Positions 54,205 through 63,039 of a stretch of 64,000 nucleotides of DNA are shown piece after piece. A program made the translations under genes and the position numbers. Each line of letters opens with the position of its first letter. Within the stretch, counting starts at the first letter, position 1. The notes below the pieces were generated by a model, which worked only from the letters and a program-made list of their open reading frames with translations, was not told the DNA's origin and made no database searches. The DNA is taken from positions 22,693 through 86,692 of the forward strand of contig WQWL01000004.1 of assembly GCA_009785345.1 (NCBI GenBank). The letters run 5' to 3'. This DNA is from Oscillospiraceae bacterium. Its GTDB lineage: Bacteria > Bacillota > Clostridia > Oscillospirales > Oscillospiraceae.

Positions 54205-55770
54205 ATGAAAGATACAGTAGTTAAAAAAAGGACTTGGGCAATATATGCAGGAATCATTTTTGTGATTGTGCTGGCTTTGTTAACCATTCTCTCAACACAA
54301 ATTATGAACCGCTCGTTGCCCGAAGTTGCCACCGTCTTCACTTCTTCCGGCACCATTACTGCAAGAATACGCGGAAGTGGTCAGGTTCAAGCTAACGAGA
54401 GTTTTGAGGTCGAGATTTCTCAAACTCGTACTGTCGCCGAAGTGCCTGTGCGATTATATGACGAGATTGATATCGGTGATGTTCTAATCACATTGGTTGG
54501 CGATGGTAGCGAGGAGTTAGAAGCTGCCAAAGCAGAACTTCACTCTCTTGAAGTTGGACTTGAAGTAAAGCTTCTGGAACTCACCAGACCCGACGGAAAT
54601 CTTTCGATGGCAAATTCAGAGATTCAAAGAGCACGAAGCAATGTAACTGAAGCGCAAATAGCACGGGACCGTATATCGTATAGTGTTGCAGCACTTAACG
54701 CTGCGCAAACTGCTAATACGCAGGCGCAAACTGCATTAAGTTCAGCTGATTCAACCGCACGAGATAAACAGCTTGAACTTGATTTGGCTGAAATTTATCT
54801 GAATAGTCTCAATCCACCTCCACCATTAGGTAGCGGCGATCCATATGTATATGCACAAGCAGAGGCTGCACGCAATGAAGCCCTAGTCGCAGTCACACTG
54901 GCACGTTCAACACTTGAAAGCGCCACAGCTGCAGCTGCAGCTGCCCAGACAGAGCTTTCTACACAACAAGGAAATAGAGATTCTTGGAATGCTGCCAACG
55001 ACTCTGTGCGCCAAGCACAGCAGGCCCTTGATGATTTGATTCGCGGCTTGTCCTTAACACAAGCCGGAGCTGGTGTTGATACAGCTCTCAACAATATTGA
55101 ACTTAGAGAACTCAAGCAGGAAATTGAGGACAAAAAAGCTGCAATCGAAAGATTAGAACAAGCTGATACAGGTCCTGTAATTACGTCGTTAGTTGGCGGT
55201 ATTGTTACTGCTATCAATATTTCTCCGGGTAATCAAACGGATCCTGATACACCGTTAATGGTTATCGAAGTTGTTGATAGAGGTTACTCTCTTTCATTCC
55301 CTGTTTCTGCCGAGCGGGCAAACAGAGTTAGTATCGGTGATCAAGCAAATGTTGATAGAGGTTTCTGGGGTTTCGGCGAAGAACTTTTTGCAACGCTAAC
55401 AAATATTAGACCTTACCCGCAAAATCCAGTAGCAGAAAGGTTGCTGCATTTTACAATCACCGGAGATAATATTTCAAGTGGAATGCAACTTAATCTCATA
55501 TTAGATCAAAGAACCGAGAATTTCAGTACTATTGTGCCAAATAGTGCGATTCGAAGTGATACAAATGGCGATTTCGTGTTGGTTGTGGTGTCTCGAACCG
55601 GCGCTCTCGGCAATCGCTTTATTGCCACAAGAGCAGATGTAAATATCATTTCTTCTGATGATACTCATACTGCTGTTAGCGGAGCTTTGTCAAGTGGCGA
55701 TTTTGTAATAACAACATCAAACGCCCCGATAGAACCGGGTATGCAAGTAAGGTTGGTCGACAACCCATAA
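54205..55770 (+). CDS. HlyD/MacA-type membrane-fusion protein
   Basis: 521 aa from MKDTVVKKRTWAIYAGIIFV. One membrane helix, a lipoyl-like half (SGTITARIRGSGQVQANESF), a long Ala/Gln-rich coiled coil (residues about 115-310), the second lipoyl half (SLVGGIVTAINISPGNQTDP) and barrel domains. Such adaptors link inner-membrane transporters to the cell surface. The start at 54205 is chosen because upstream codons run through a repeat. It follows the permeases by 90 bases and precedes the MacB-like gene. Confidence 0.85.
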   Translation: MKDTVVKKRTWAIYAGIIFVIVLALLTILSTQIMNRSLPEVATVFTSSGTITARIRGSGQVQANESFEVEISQTRTVAEVPVRLYDEIDIGDVLITLVGDGSEELEAAKAELHSLEVGLEVKLLELTRPDGNLSMANSEIQRARSNVTEAQIARDRISYSVAALNAAQTANTQAQTALSSADSTARDKQLELDLAEIYLNSLNPPPPLGSGDPYVYAQAEAARNEALVAVTLARSTLESATAAAAAAQTELSTQQGNRDSWNAANDSVRQAQQALDDLIRGLSLTQAGAGVDTALNNIELRELKQEIEDKKAAIERLEQADTGPVITSLVGGIVTAINISPGNQTDPDTPLMVIEVVDRGYSLSFPVSAERANRVSIGDQANVDRGFWGFGEELFATLTNIRPYPQNPVAERLLHFTITGDNISSGMQLNLILDQRTENFSTIVPNSAIRSDTNGDFVLVVVSRTGALGNRFIATRADVNIISSDDTHTAVSGALSSGDFVITTSNAPIEPGMQVRLVDNP

Positions 55771-55885
55771 TGGGTATTCGCCCTCCTCGTGCCTTGTTTT
55801 GTGACAAAAATCCGCGACATATAAAACCAGTTATTCCATATATGATGTACTGGCCATGGATTATTGACTGAATTGACTGAAAGGT

Positions 55886-56968
55886 ATGGTCATTTACGTG
55901 AGAAAAAGAATAGTCATAATAGCGATAAACGTCATATGTCTTATTGCTTTTATAGTATGCCTGTCAGCATCAGCTTCAATTCAAGAGTCGCTTAGAAGCC
56001 AACAAGCTGCTTCTGCGTGGGCAGGTCAAAGTGGTGAGCGCTTTGCACAAATTTCAATTTTCTTTCCGGAATCCAATGAGTTCGACGAGCAAGCTATCCA
56101 TCAGTTGCGTTCAGATGTAAATGATTCTTTGCGTGCTGCTTCGTTGGAGTCAACACCTGCACGGAGGCTTCACACAGATGCTTGGTCTACAAGTACCGAT
56201 GTTTCTATTTTAGAGCCTCACGGAACTGTCAATGTAAAGGCTATTGCCGTTGGTGGTGACTTTTTCTTGTTTAATCCATTGCGTTTGAGAGATGGAAGTT
56301 ATATTACTCCAAATGATATTATGCATGATCGCATCGTCATTGATGAAGAGCTTGCATGGCGTCTATTTGGTGCAATACGGGTTTCCGGATTTGAAGTCTA
56401 TATTAACGACAGACCATTTGTTATTGCGGGTGTAATTGCTCGTGAAACTGATTTTGCCAGCTCTCGTGCGTACACATATGATGCAGGTTTGTTTATGTCG
56501 TTTGAGATACTTGATGAAATGACAGAGGGCGGTGTGAGCATTAGTAGTTACACCATTGTTATGCCCGATCCCATCACCGGCTTTGCATATAATTCAATAG
56601 TTGATGCTATGACCGGCGAAGCTGTTCTCATTGTTGAAAATAGCAGGCGTTTTTCATTAGAGAATTCATTTTCTCGAATTGGTTCATTTGGTGAACGCAG
56701 TATGCGTACTGAGCCAATCACCCTTCCGTACTGGGAAAATGCTGCGAGGTTTGCCGAGGACTGGGTTGCGTTTTTGTTAGCATTATCTTTGTTGTTCTTA
56801 GTTTTTCCGGTTATCTGCGCTGCTATTTATAGTGTGGTGTTGGTCAAGTTTTTGTATAGGCTTTGTAAGAATGCTGTGATAAATAAAATCAAAGAGCGCG
56901 ATAAGCGTAAGTACAAGGAATATATAAACAAACTGGGACTAAAAGATCAAATCTATGACGTTGAGTAG
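55886..56968 (+). CDS. MacB-periplasmic-core-like membrane protein, shortened FtsX type
   Basis: 360 aa. The N-terminal helix (IVIIAINVICLIAFIVCLSA) is followed by an outside domain like the MacB periplasmic core (LRLRDGSYITPNDIMHDRIV, NDRPFVIAGVIARETDFASS) and a single C-terminal helix (FLLALSLLFLVFPVICAAIY) with a basic tail. Normal MacB/FtsX permeases have three C-terminal helices and an ATPase; both are missing, so it is an incomplete transporter or a sensor/adaptor subunit. The start is the ATG at 55886 or the in-frame GTG at 55898. Confidence 0.75.
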   Translation: MVIYVRKRIVIIAINVICLIAFIVCLSASASIQESLRSQQAASAWAGQSGERFAQISIFFPESNEFDEQAIHQLRSDVNDSLRAASLESTPARRLHTDAWSTSTDVSILEPHGTVNVKAIAVGGDFFLFNPLRLRDGSYITPNDIMHDRIVIDEELAWRLFGAIRVSGFEVYINDRPFVIAGVIARETDFASSRAYTYDAGLFMSFEILDEMTEGGVSISSYTIVMPDPITGFAYNSIVDAMTGEAVLIVENSRRFSLENSFSRIGSFGERSMRTEPITLPYWENAARFAEDWVAFLLALSLLFLVFPVICAAIYSVVLVKFLYRLCKNAVINKIKERDKRKYKEYINKLGLKDQIYDVE

Positions 56969-57051
56969 ATGATTACGTCGATTGTTGAGAGCTGCAGAGG
57001 GTATTATCATAATTATATTCCTACGCTTTCAAGGCAAGTGTACGCAAAAAT

Positions 57052-57118
57052 GGGTAATGTCAAATAGTCTATAAAAAACTAACGTCATTCTGCGACTTCG
57101 CGCAGAATGACGAGGTAA
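57052..57118. repeat. 67-bp dispersed repeat, copy B
   Basis: Matches 35741-35807 nearly base for base; its palindrome CGTCATTCTGCG-ACTTCG-CGCAGAATGACG (57083-57112) is perfect. It lies just before the FmdB-like gene. Confidence 0.85.
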
Positions 57119-57139
57119 AATAATGTTAGGAGATGTTTT

Positions 57140-57367
57140 ATGCCATTTTATGATTTGCGGTGTGTTGATTGTAGCCATGAGGATAATATAAAGGCTACGA
57201 TGGCTGAAAAGTCAGAGAGCCGCATTCCGTGTCCGAAATGCGGTTCAACTAGTATGGAGACAGTGTATACTTCTGCTCCTGCTTATATTATGAATACGGG
57301 TAGCGGTGCGCCCGCTTGTCCTAGCAGTCGTAGTTGTGGTAATGGTGGTTGCCGTTTCGCCGGGTAG
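57140..57367 (+). CDS. FmdB-family zinc-ribbon protein
   Basis: 75 aa. MPFYDLRCVDCSHEDNI and IPCPKCGSTSMETVYTS supply the two CxxC knuckles of the FmdB zinc ribbon. The Gly/Cys-rich tail (PACPSSRSCGNGGCRFAG) is typical of the family. Function is unclear (regulatory or structural). AGGAGATG stands before the ATG. It converges with ruvA, one base apart. Confidence 0.88.
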   Translation: MPFYDLRCVDCSHEDNIKATMAEKSESRIPCPKCGSTSMETVYTSAPAYIMNTGSGAPACPSSRSCGNGGCRFAG

Positions 57368-57368
57368 A

Positions 57369-57974
57369 TTACTTTACGCTACCCTTAAGTACTTCGCGTA
57401 TGATTTCTTCGACCGACAGAGTTTCTATGTCTACACCTCGTAGTGCTGCGGAGATTTCACCTTGACTGTAGCCTAGTACTGTCAGTGCTGCAGCGACTTC
57501 GTTTTGTTTGCCACCTGGTTGATTTACAGCTCCAGCCGATAGTTTGAATCCCGATGCTTTTAGCATTGGCATTTCTTTGCTAACTTTGTCTTTTAGCTCT
57601 AAAATGATCCGTTGAGCCAGCTTCTTTCCGATTCCGGGAGCTATGGTGAGAGCGGATTCGTCATCCCCGATTATTGCTAGTGCTAGTGATTCCGGAGATG
57701 CAGATGAGAGGATTGAGAGAGCCGCCTTTGGTCCCACACCGGATACACTCAGAAGTTGTTCGAAGCATCGCTTTTCGCTGATATCATGGAATCCATATAT
57801 ATCAAATGCATCTTCTTTAATATTGCAATAAGTGTTGAGCTTGGCTTTCTTTCCTGTTTCTAAATGAGATAGTGTGTTTAGTGTTGTCATACACGCGTAG
57901 CCGACTCCACCTATATCAATTACTGCAAGATTTTGTGCTTTTAATGTAACTATGCCTTCTAGATAGTAGAACAT
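57369..57974 (-). CDS. ruvA: Holliday junction DNA helicase subunit RuvA
   Basis: 201 aa from MFYYLEGIVTLKAQNLAVID. It binds Holliday junctions as a tetramer and loads RuvB. The two helix-hairpin-helix motifs are in FEQLLSVSGVGPKAALSILS and ALTIAPGIGKKLAQRIILEL; the C-terminal RuvB-binding domain follows. The start at 57974 has AGGGAG 6 bases before it and overlaps ruvC by 16 bases; the ORF-track start is too early. Confidence 0.96.
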   Translation of the reverse strand: MFYYLEGIVTLKAQNLAVIDIGGVGYACMTTLNTLSHLETGKKAKLNTYCNIKEDAFDIYGFHDISEKRCFEQLLSVSGVGPKAALSILSSASPESLALAIIGDDESALTIAPGIGKKLAQRIILELKDKVSKEMPMLKASGFKLSAGAVNQPGGKQNEVAAALTVLGYSQGEISAALRGVDIETLSVEEIIREVLKGSVK

Positions 57975-58483
57975 ATGTTTCTCCCTTCGATGTTCATCAG
58001 TGAATTTGAAAAACGCGAGTGACATATTGCGATGGCAAGTGCGTCTGCCGCATCGTCCGGTTTAGGAACTTGTTGCATTGCCAGTAAGCGCTTGACCATT
58101 TCCATAACTTGCGTTTTCGTGGCGTGACCATGTCCTGTTACAGCTTTTTTTATTTGTAATGGTGTGTATTCGTACATTGGTATTCCGCGTTCTTCACCGG
58201 CCAGAATGATTGCTGCGCGACCGTGTGCTACTGATAGTGCTGTTTTTTGATTTGTGTTGAAGAATAGCTCTTCAATCGCAATTGCTTCCGGCTTAAATAT
58301 TTCGATTAATTCTGTGACATCATTGTTTATCTGCTTGAGCCTGAGAGCCAATCTCGTTCCGGCAGATGTCGATATAACGCCGTATCTACTCAGTTTCGCA
58401 ATGCCGTTTGTAACGCTTATTATACCAAATCCAACGGTAGCTACACCGGGATCTATTCCAAGTATTACCAATTTGATGACCAT
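57959..58483 (-). CDS. ruvC: Holliday junction resolvase RuvC
   Basis: 174 aa, normal length. The catalytic acids lie in ILGIDPGVATVGFG (Asp), AIAIEELFF (Glu) and PDDAADALAIAICH (Asp pair). It cuts Holliday junctions made by recombination. It is coupled to ruvA; ruvB is divergent, 131 bases away. The start is the ATG at 58483 or the TTG 12 bases in. Confidence 0.95.
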   Translation of the reverse strand: MVIKLVILGIDPGVATVGFGIISVTNGIAKLSRYGVISTSAGTRLALRLKQINNDVTELIEIFKPEAIAIEELFFNTNQKTALSVAHGRAAIILAGEERGIPMYEYTPLQIKKAVTGHGHATKTQVMEMVKRLLAMQQVPKPDDAADALAIAICHSRFSNSLMNIEGRNICSTI

Positions 58484-58614
58484 GCCTTTCGTAAATCTTT
58501 AACTCCTTGACATCACAATCGAGTTATTATACTATTAAATGCGTGCAATGCGCAAGAGGCTGATATCTATTAACTAAACCCTGACCCCTATCCCTAAACA
58601 AAGAGGATTATAAT

Positions 58615-59673
58615 ATGTCCATAAATTTTAGTGACGAAGTTTTTCACGAAGATGAGTCAGAAGCGGTTTTGCTTTCTGCAAATTATTTAGACGAGGACGT
58701 AAACGAAGTTCGGTTGCGCCCGCAAACCCTTGAGCAATACATCGGACAAGCAAAAGCCAAGGGTAATTTGTCGATTTTTCTTGAAGGCGCACGCCGCCGC
58801 AGTGAGCCACTAGACCATGTTCTGTTGCACGGTCCGCCGGGACTTGGCAAGACAACTCTCGCTGCTATAATTGCTAACGAAATGGGTGCAGCTCTGCGCA
58901 AGACATCAGGACCCGCTATAGAAAAGCCAAAAGATCTGGCTGCACTTCTCACTAATCTGAATGAAAATGATGTGCTTTTCATAGATGAAATCCACAGAAT
59001 GAACCGCTCCGTTGAAGAAATCCTTTATCCGGCAATGGAAGATAAGCAAATCGATATAATTATAGGACAAGGACCGTCTGCGACATCAATCTGTTTGGAG
59101 TTAAAAAACTTTACACTGGTAGGTGCAACTACGCGTGCAGGTCAGCTCTCATCGCCTTTGCGTGACAGGTTTGGAATTGATTTAAAGCTCGAAATGTACA
59201 ATGTCGATGAGCTTCAAACCATTGTTGAACGTTCTGCTGAAATTCTGACCATACCCACACAGCCCGACGGTGCACAAGAAATTGCGCTACGAAGTCGTGG
59301 TACCCCAAGAATTGCAAATCGCTTGCTTCGTAGAGTTCGTGACTTTGCTGAAGTTACTGCTGATGGTATAATCACTCATGCTGTAGCTGACGATGCGTTA
59401 ACTAGACTTGAAATAGATGCAATCGGATTGGATTCAATCGACAGACGCCTTTTAAGCAGTATTATAGAAAACTATGGTGGCGGTCCTGTAGGGCTTGAGA
59501 CAATCGCCGCCACAATAAATGAGGAGTCTATAACAATAGAGGATGTGTATGAACCTTTCTTAATGCAACAGGGTTTTCTCACGAGAACTCCACGCGGTCG
59601 TTGTGTTACACGCCGCGCATATGAGCATTTAGGCTTGATACATTTGGGAGGAAATGAGCAATTAACGATTTGA
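58615..59673 (+). CDS. ruvB: Holliday junction branch-migration ATPase RuvB
   Basis: 352 aa. It has the [20 protein letters not shown] start motif, Walker [16 protein letters not shown], Walker [11 protein letters not shown], sensor [19 protein letters not shown] and the winged-helix C-terminus ending [20 protein letters not shown]. It drives branch migration with RuvA. It is transcribed away from ruvCA, then followed by glmM 27 bases later. Confidence 0.97.
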   Translation: MSINFSDEVFHEDESEAVLLSANYLDEDVNEVRLRPQTLEQYIGQAKAKGNLSIFLEGARRRSEPLDHVLLHGPPGLGKTTLAAIIANEMGAALRKTSGPAIEKPKDLAALLTNLNENDVLFIDEIHRMNRSVEEILYPAMEDKQIDIIIGQGPSATSICLELKNFTLVGATTRAGQLSSPLRDRFGIDLKLEMYNVDELQTIVERSAEILTIPTQPDGAQEIALRSRGTPRIANRLLRRVRDFAEVTADGIITHAVADDALTRLEIDAIGLDSIDRRLLSSIIENYGGGPVGLETIAATINEESITIEDVYEPFLMQQGFLTRTPRGRCVTRRAYEHLGLIHLGGNEQLTI

Positions 59674-59700
59674 TGTAATATTTCGTAAAGGAGTGAAACC

Positions 59701-61068
59701 ATGGGAAAATATTTTGGAACTGACGGGATTCGCGGTATTGCCGGCGAAGTCCTTGATGCTGAACTAGCTTTGAAAATAGGCAAAGCTGCTGCAACTATTT
59801 TGATGCAGGCAGCCGAACGTGAACATCCATCCGGAGATCATCGTCCGAGAGTCGTTATCGGGCGTGATACACGTATATCGTGTGACATGCTTGAGTCTGC
59901 GCTTTCTGCAGGACTTTGTTCTGCAGGTGTTGATGTGACTTTACTCGGTATTCTTCCAACTCCGGCTGTCGCATTTATAACAACACACACCAAGTCTGAT
60001 ATGGGCATTGTTATCTCTGCATCACATAACACATTTGAACATAATGGGATAAAAATGTTCGGTAGTAGCGGCACCAAAATGAGTGATAATTTTGAGGAAT
60101 ATATGGAGTTTCTCATTGATAACGATTCAACGATTGTAAAAAAGACAGGTAGCGAAATAGGTAGAATTTCTGATGAGTGTGATGAATGTAAAAATGAGTA
60201 TCTCAAGTTTCTTGCATCAACTGCTGTAGGAAAATACACCGATAGAATTGCCATTGATTGTGCAAATGGCGCTGCATCGGAAACTGCACGTTATCTGTTT
60301 AGACTTTTACACGCAAAATTTGAAATCATATGTGACGAGCCTGACGGTGTTAATATTAATGTTGAGTGTGGTTCTACTAATCTTGATTATATAAAATCCA
60401 TGATGAAAACCGGACGCTTCGGAATTGGTGTTGCTCTTGATGGCGATGCTGACAGATGCCTTATAATTGACGAAAATGGCGAAACTGTCGATGGTGATAT
60501 GATACTTGCCGTAATGGCACGCCATATGTCAAATGCAGGCACTCTAAATAACAATGCCTTCGTCGGTACTATTGTTTCAAATGCCGGAATGGATATTTTT
60601 GCAAGAGAAAACGAATTTTCATTCCATCGTTCAGATGTAGGAGACCGACATGTTCTGGAATTGATGTACAAGCTCGGCTGTAATCTTGGTGGCGAATCTT
60701 CAGGTCATATCATTTTCTCTGATTATATGACATGCGGTGATGGGCAGCTCACGGCTATTCTATTCCTCAACGTACTAATACAGTCCGGGAAAACTGTTTC
60801 TGAATTAATACGTGATATACCTCGACTACCCCAGGTTATGCCCAGCTTCACCATTACCGGCGGTCCTGAGCAGCGCGACTACATTTTAACTCACCCTGCA
60901 CTTAAGGAAGAAGTTGAAAAGCAAGAAAGAATCCTTAATGGCTTCGGTCGTATAAACATTCGCCCTTCCGGCACAGAACCAATAATAAGAGTGCTCGTTG
61001 AAGCAAAGACTGAAGCTCTTTCTACTGAAATCGCTGACAACATCATCAAACTTATGGGAACACTTTAG
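59701..61068 (+). CDS. glmM: Phosphoglucosamine mutase
   Basis: 455 aa. It converts glucosamine-6-phosphate to glucosamine-1-phosphate for UDP-GlcNAc and peptidoglycan. MGKYFGTDGIRGIAGEVLDA is the family start; the phosphoserine loop VISASHNTFEHNGIKMFG, metal loop DGDADRCLIID, and RPSGTEPIIRVLVEA follow. AAAGGAG stands before the ATG. It probably shares a transcript with ruvB. Confidence 0.97.
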   Translation: MGKYFGTDGIRGIAGEVLDAELALKIGKAAATILMQAAEREHPSGDHRPRVVIGRDTRISCDMLESALSAGLCSAGVDVTLLGILPTPAVAFITTHTKSDMGIVISASHNTFEHNGIKMFGSSGTKMSDNFEEYMEFLIDNDSTIVKKTGSEIGRISDECDECKNEYLKFLASTAVGKYTDRIAIDCANGAASETARYLFRLLHAKFEIICDEPDGVNINVECGSTNLDYIKSMMKTGRFGIGVALDGDADRCLIIDENGETVDGDMILAVMARHMSNAGTLNNNAFVGTIVSNAGMDIFARENEFSFHRSDVGDRHVLELMYKLGCNLGGESSGHIIFSDYMTCGDGQLTAILFLNVLIQSGKTVSELIRDIPRLPQVMPSFTITGGPEQRDYILTHPALKEEVEKQERILNGFGRINIRPSGTEPIIRVLVEAKTEALSTEIADNIIKLMGTL

Positions 61069-61130
61069 CTACTTTTTAAGCATATGTTATCATTAATTTT
61101 ACATTTTTTTCACTTTTTGTTGAAAACAGC

Positions 61131-61160
61131 TTGACATTGCAAGTGGTGGTAACGTATACT
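61131..61160 (+). promoter_or_regulatory. Strong sigma-A-like promoter of sigH
   Basis: TTGACA, 18-base spacer, TATACT. The -10 ends only 9 bases before the sigH ATG, so the transcript would have almost no leader. Confidence 0.65.
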
Positions 61161-61169
61161 AACACGGCG

Positions 61170-61775
61170 ATGGACAGTATTTACAATAACAAGAGACCTT
61201 GTGTCGATAATTATGCAGGTTGCATTCATTCAACTGCAGGGGAGACCGAAGAAACTCTTGTTTCCGATTATGCTTGGTTAGTCAGAGCTTGTGCTCGCCC
61301 CTATTTCCTGGCAGGTGGCGACAGCGAGGACTTAATTCAAGAAGGAATGTTGGGACTATTGTCCGCAATCAGAACCTACGACCCGGATAAAGGCGCAAAA
61401 TTTACCACATATGCTGAATTTTGCATTCGCAGACGAATCTACAGTGCAATAAAAATGGCATCCGGGAATAAACATACCCCTCTCAACAGCTATATATCAT
61501 TGGAATCTTCTCAACTTGATGAGACGAATACCCAAAGCACGTATTTTCTGCGTGTTCCTGAGGACTTTGTAATAGCACGAGAGCAAGCCGGAGAGGTCGA
61601 AAAACTTCTTTACGGTACACTATCACGATTTGAGTCCGGTGTTCTGGAATTATATTTAGAAGGCATGTCATATAATGACATGGCAATACGTTTAAGCAAA
61701 TCGGACAAATCGATCGATAATGCTGTGCAACGAATCAGGAAGAAGCTTTCACAGATTCTAAACACAAAGCGTTAA
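61170..61775 (+). CDS. sigH: SigH-type RNA polymerase sigma factor
   Basis: 201 aa. Region 2 reads LVRACARPYFLAGGDSEDLI and QEGMLGLLSAIRTYD, and KHTPLNSYISLESS and SKSDKSIDNAVQRIRKKLSQ match B. subtilis SigH, the early stationary-phase and sporulation sigma factor. The ORF track starts at a TTG that is really the -35 box; the ATG at 61170 is the first plausible start, but it lacks a Shine-Dalgarno site. The following zinc-ribbon gene has its own ribosome site. Confidence 0.88.
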   Translation: MDSIYNNKRPCVDNYAGCIHSTAGETEETLVSDYAWLVRACARPYFLAGGDSEDLIQEGMLGLLSAIRTYDPDKGAKFTTYAEFCIRRRIYSAIKMASGNKHTPLNSYISLESSQLDETNTQSTYFLRVPEDFVIAREQAGEVEKLLYGTLSRFESGVLELYLEGMSYNDMAIRLSKSDKSIDNAVQRIRKKLSQILNTKR

Positions 61776-61859
61776 CCAATTTAGGCGATAATCAGTGCAA
61801 GCTGAACGCAAATACACGACCCATAAAGGGTAAGACTTATGTCAAAGAGAGGATTTATC

Positions 61860-62138
61860 ATGTACGAAGACAAAACACTACAATGCAAAGAATGTGGCGA
61901 GGACTTTATTTTCACTGCGGGTGAACAAGAGTTTTATGCCGAGCGTGGCTTCCAAAACGAACCACAACGTTGCAAACCCTGCCGCGACAACAGAAAAGCA
62001 GCAGCAAAGGGACCAAGAGAATTTTTCACAGCTGTATGTGCAGACTGCGGCGGCGAAGCAAAGATTCCTTTTGAGCCAAAAACAGATAGACCTGTATATT
62101 GCAGCGACTGTTTCGCAAAATCAAGAGAAGAGTATTAA
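61860..62138 (+). CDS. Small zinc-ribbon protein
   Basis: 92 aa from MYEDKTLQCKECGEDFIFTA. CKEC and CKPC form one zinc knuckle pair (residues about 9-44), and CADC / CSDC a second near the end. It is a frequent clostridial protein type (probable zinc-binding domain, CxxC-x-CxxC), of unknown job. AGAGAGG 7 bases before the ATG at 61860 decides the start. Confidence 0.88.
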   Translation: MYEDKTLQCKECGEDFIFTAGEQEFYAERGFQNEPQRCKPCRDNRKAAAKGPREFFTAVCADCGGEAKIPFEPKTDRPVYCSDCFAKSREEY

Positions 62139-62155
62139 TTTAGGAGTATACACAA

Positions 62156-62356
62156 ATGTCGCAAATTACAAAAGACACGATTATTGCTGATATCCTGAAA
62201 ATTGCACCGGATGCTGTGCCATTGTTCAGGTCTATGGGAATGAACTGTCTGGGCTGTGCCATGGCAAGTGGTGAAACACTTGGTCAAGCATGTGCAGCTC
62301 ACGGTGTAGACGTGGAAGATTTACTTGTAAAAGTGAATGGGCTTGTAAAAGAATAA
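62156..62356 (+). CDS. DUF1858-domain protein
   Basis: 66 aa. ITKDTIIADILKIAPDAVPL and FRSMGMNCLGCAMASGETL fit DUF1858, a small domain also found at the N-terminus of iron-sulfur repair proteins; its CxxC may carry redox or metal chemistry. It follows the zinc-ribbon gene by 17 bases and is probably co-transcribed. Confidence 0.88.
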   Translation: MSQITKDTIIADILKIAPDAVPLFRSMGMNCLGCAMASGETLGQACAAHGVDVEDLLVKVNGLVKE

Positions 62357-62499
62357 GCTTATTACCACGCCATAATCACTAATAAAACGGGGGTTTCCGC
62401 ATACAGTGTGCTGTTCATGTGCTACTGTATCGGGTGCGCCCTGTTTTTGTTCCAGTAACTACTGCTTTCATAGATACTATGTATTTGAGGTATCCCATT

Positions 62500-62994
62500 T
62501 TGAAACGTGTAAGGTTATCTGCAAGACTTCAAGCATTGGCTGACTTAATTGAAGATGGCGCTTCTGTTATTGATGTTGGATCTGATCACGGACTTTTACC
62601 GGTGCATCTTGCACAAAAAGGTATCGCTAAGAAAATTATCGCATCAGATATAAGTGCAGCTTCACTTTCAGCAGCACGTCGCTCTGGGACAACATATGGT
62701 GTTACTGATGACATCTCTTTTTTCGTTACACCCGGGCTTGATGGCATTAAACCAACCGATGTAGATACTATTGTCATTGCCGGGATGGGTGGAGAGACAA
62801 TTGTTAGTATATTGCAAGACGCACTTTGGGTTAATCGGTTGAGCATGAACCTCATTTTACAACCACAATCAAAGCGTAATATTTTATTCAGATATTTATA
62901 TAACAACGAATATGATATTTTAAAAATCATTCCTGTTACAGATAACAAAAAACAATACATCGTCATTCAAGTTCGCGGAAAAGAAGCTATTTGA
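62500..62994 (+). CDS. trmK: tRNA (adenine-22-N1)-methyltransferase
   Basis: About 164 aa from a TTG start (KRVRLSARLQALADLIEDGA). GAGGT stands 8 bases before it, and the family begins with LSxRLxxIAxxV, so the earlier ORF-track ATG (62419) is unlikely. SAM-binding motif VIDVGSDHGLLPVHL and IVIAGMGGETI match TrmK. It is rather short against the usual 220-230 aa; the family's C-terminal helical domain is missing. The nif3-like gene follows directly, the common genomic order. Confidence 0.87.
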   Translation: MKRVRLSARLQALADLIEDGASVIDVGSDHGLLPVHLAQKGIAKKIIASDISAASLSAARRSGTTYGVTDDISFFVTPGLDGIKPTDVDTIVIAGMGGETIVSILQDALWVNRLSMNLILQPQSKRNILFRYLYNNEYDILKIIPVTDNKKQYIVIQVRGKEAI

Positions 62995-63039
62995 TTAAAT
63001 CCAAATAAACGTGTGAATGTACTGAAAGGAATCGTTATT

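Noticed and set aside
8402-57118. Repeats as a CRISPR array
   Set aside because: Copies are far apart, palindromic and intergenic; there are no regular spacers and no cas genes.
61131-61169. Upstream TTG start of sigH given by the ORF track
   Set aside because: The TTG is the -35 box of a near-consensus promoter, so these codons would lie upstream of the transcript.
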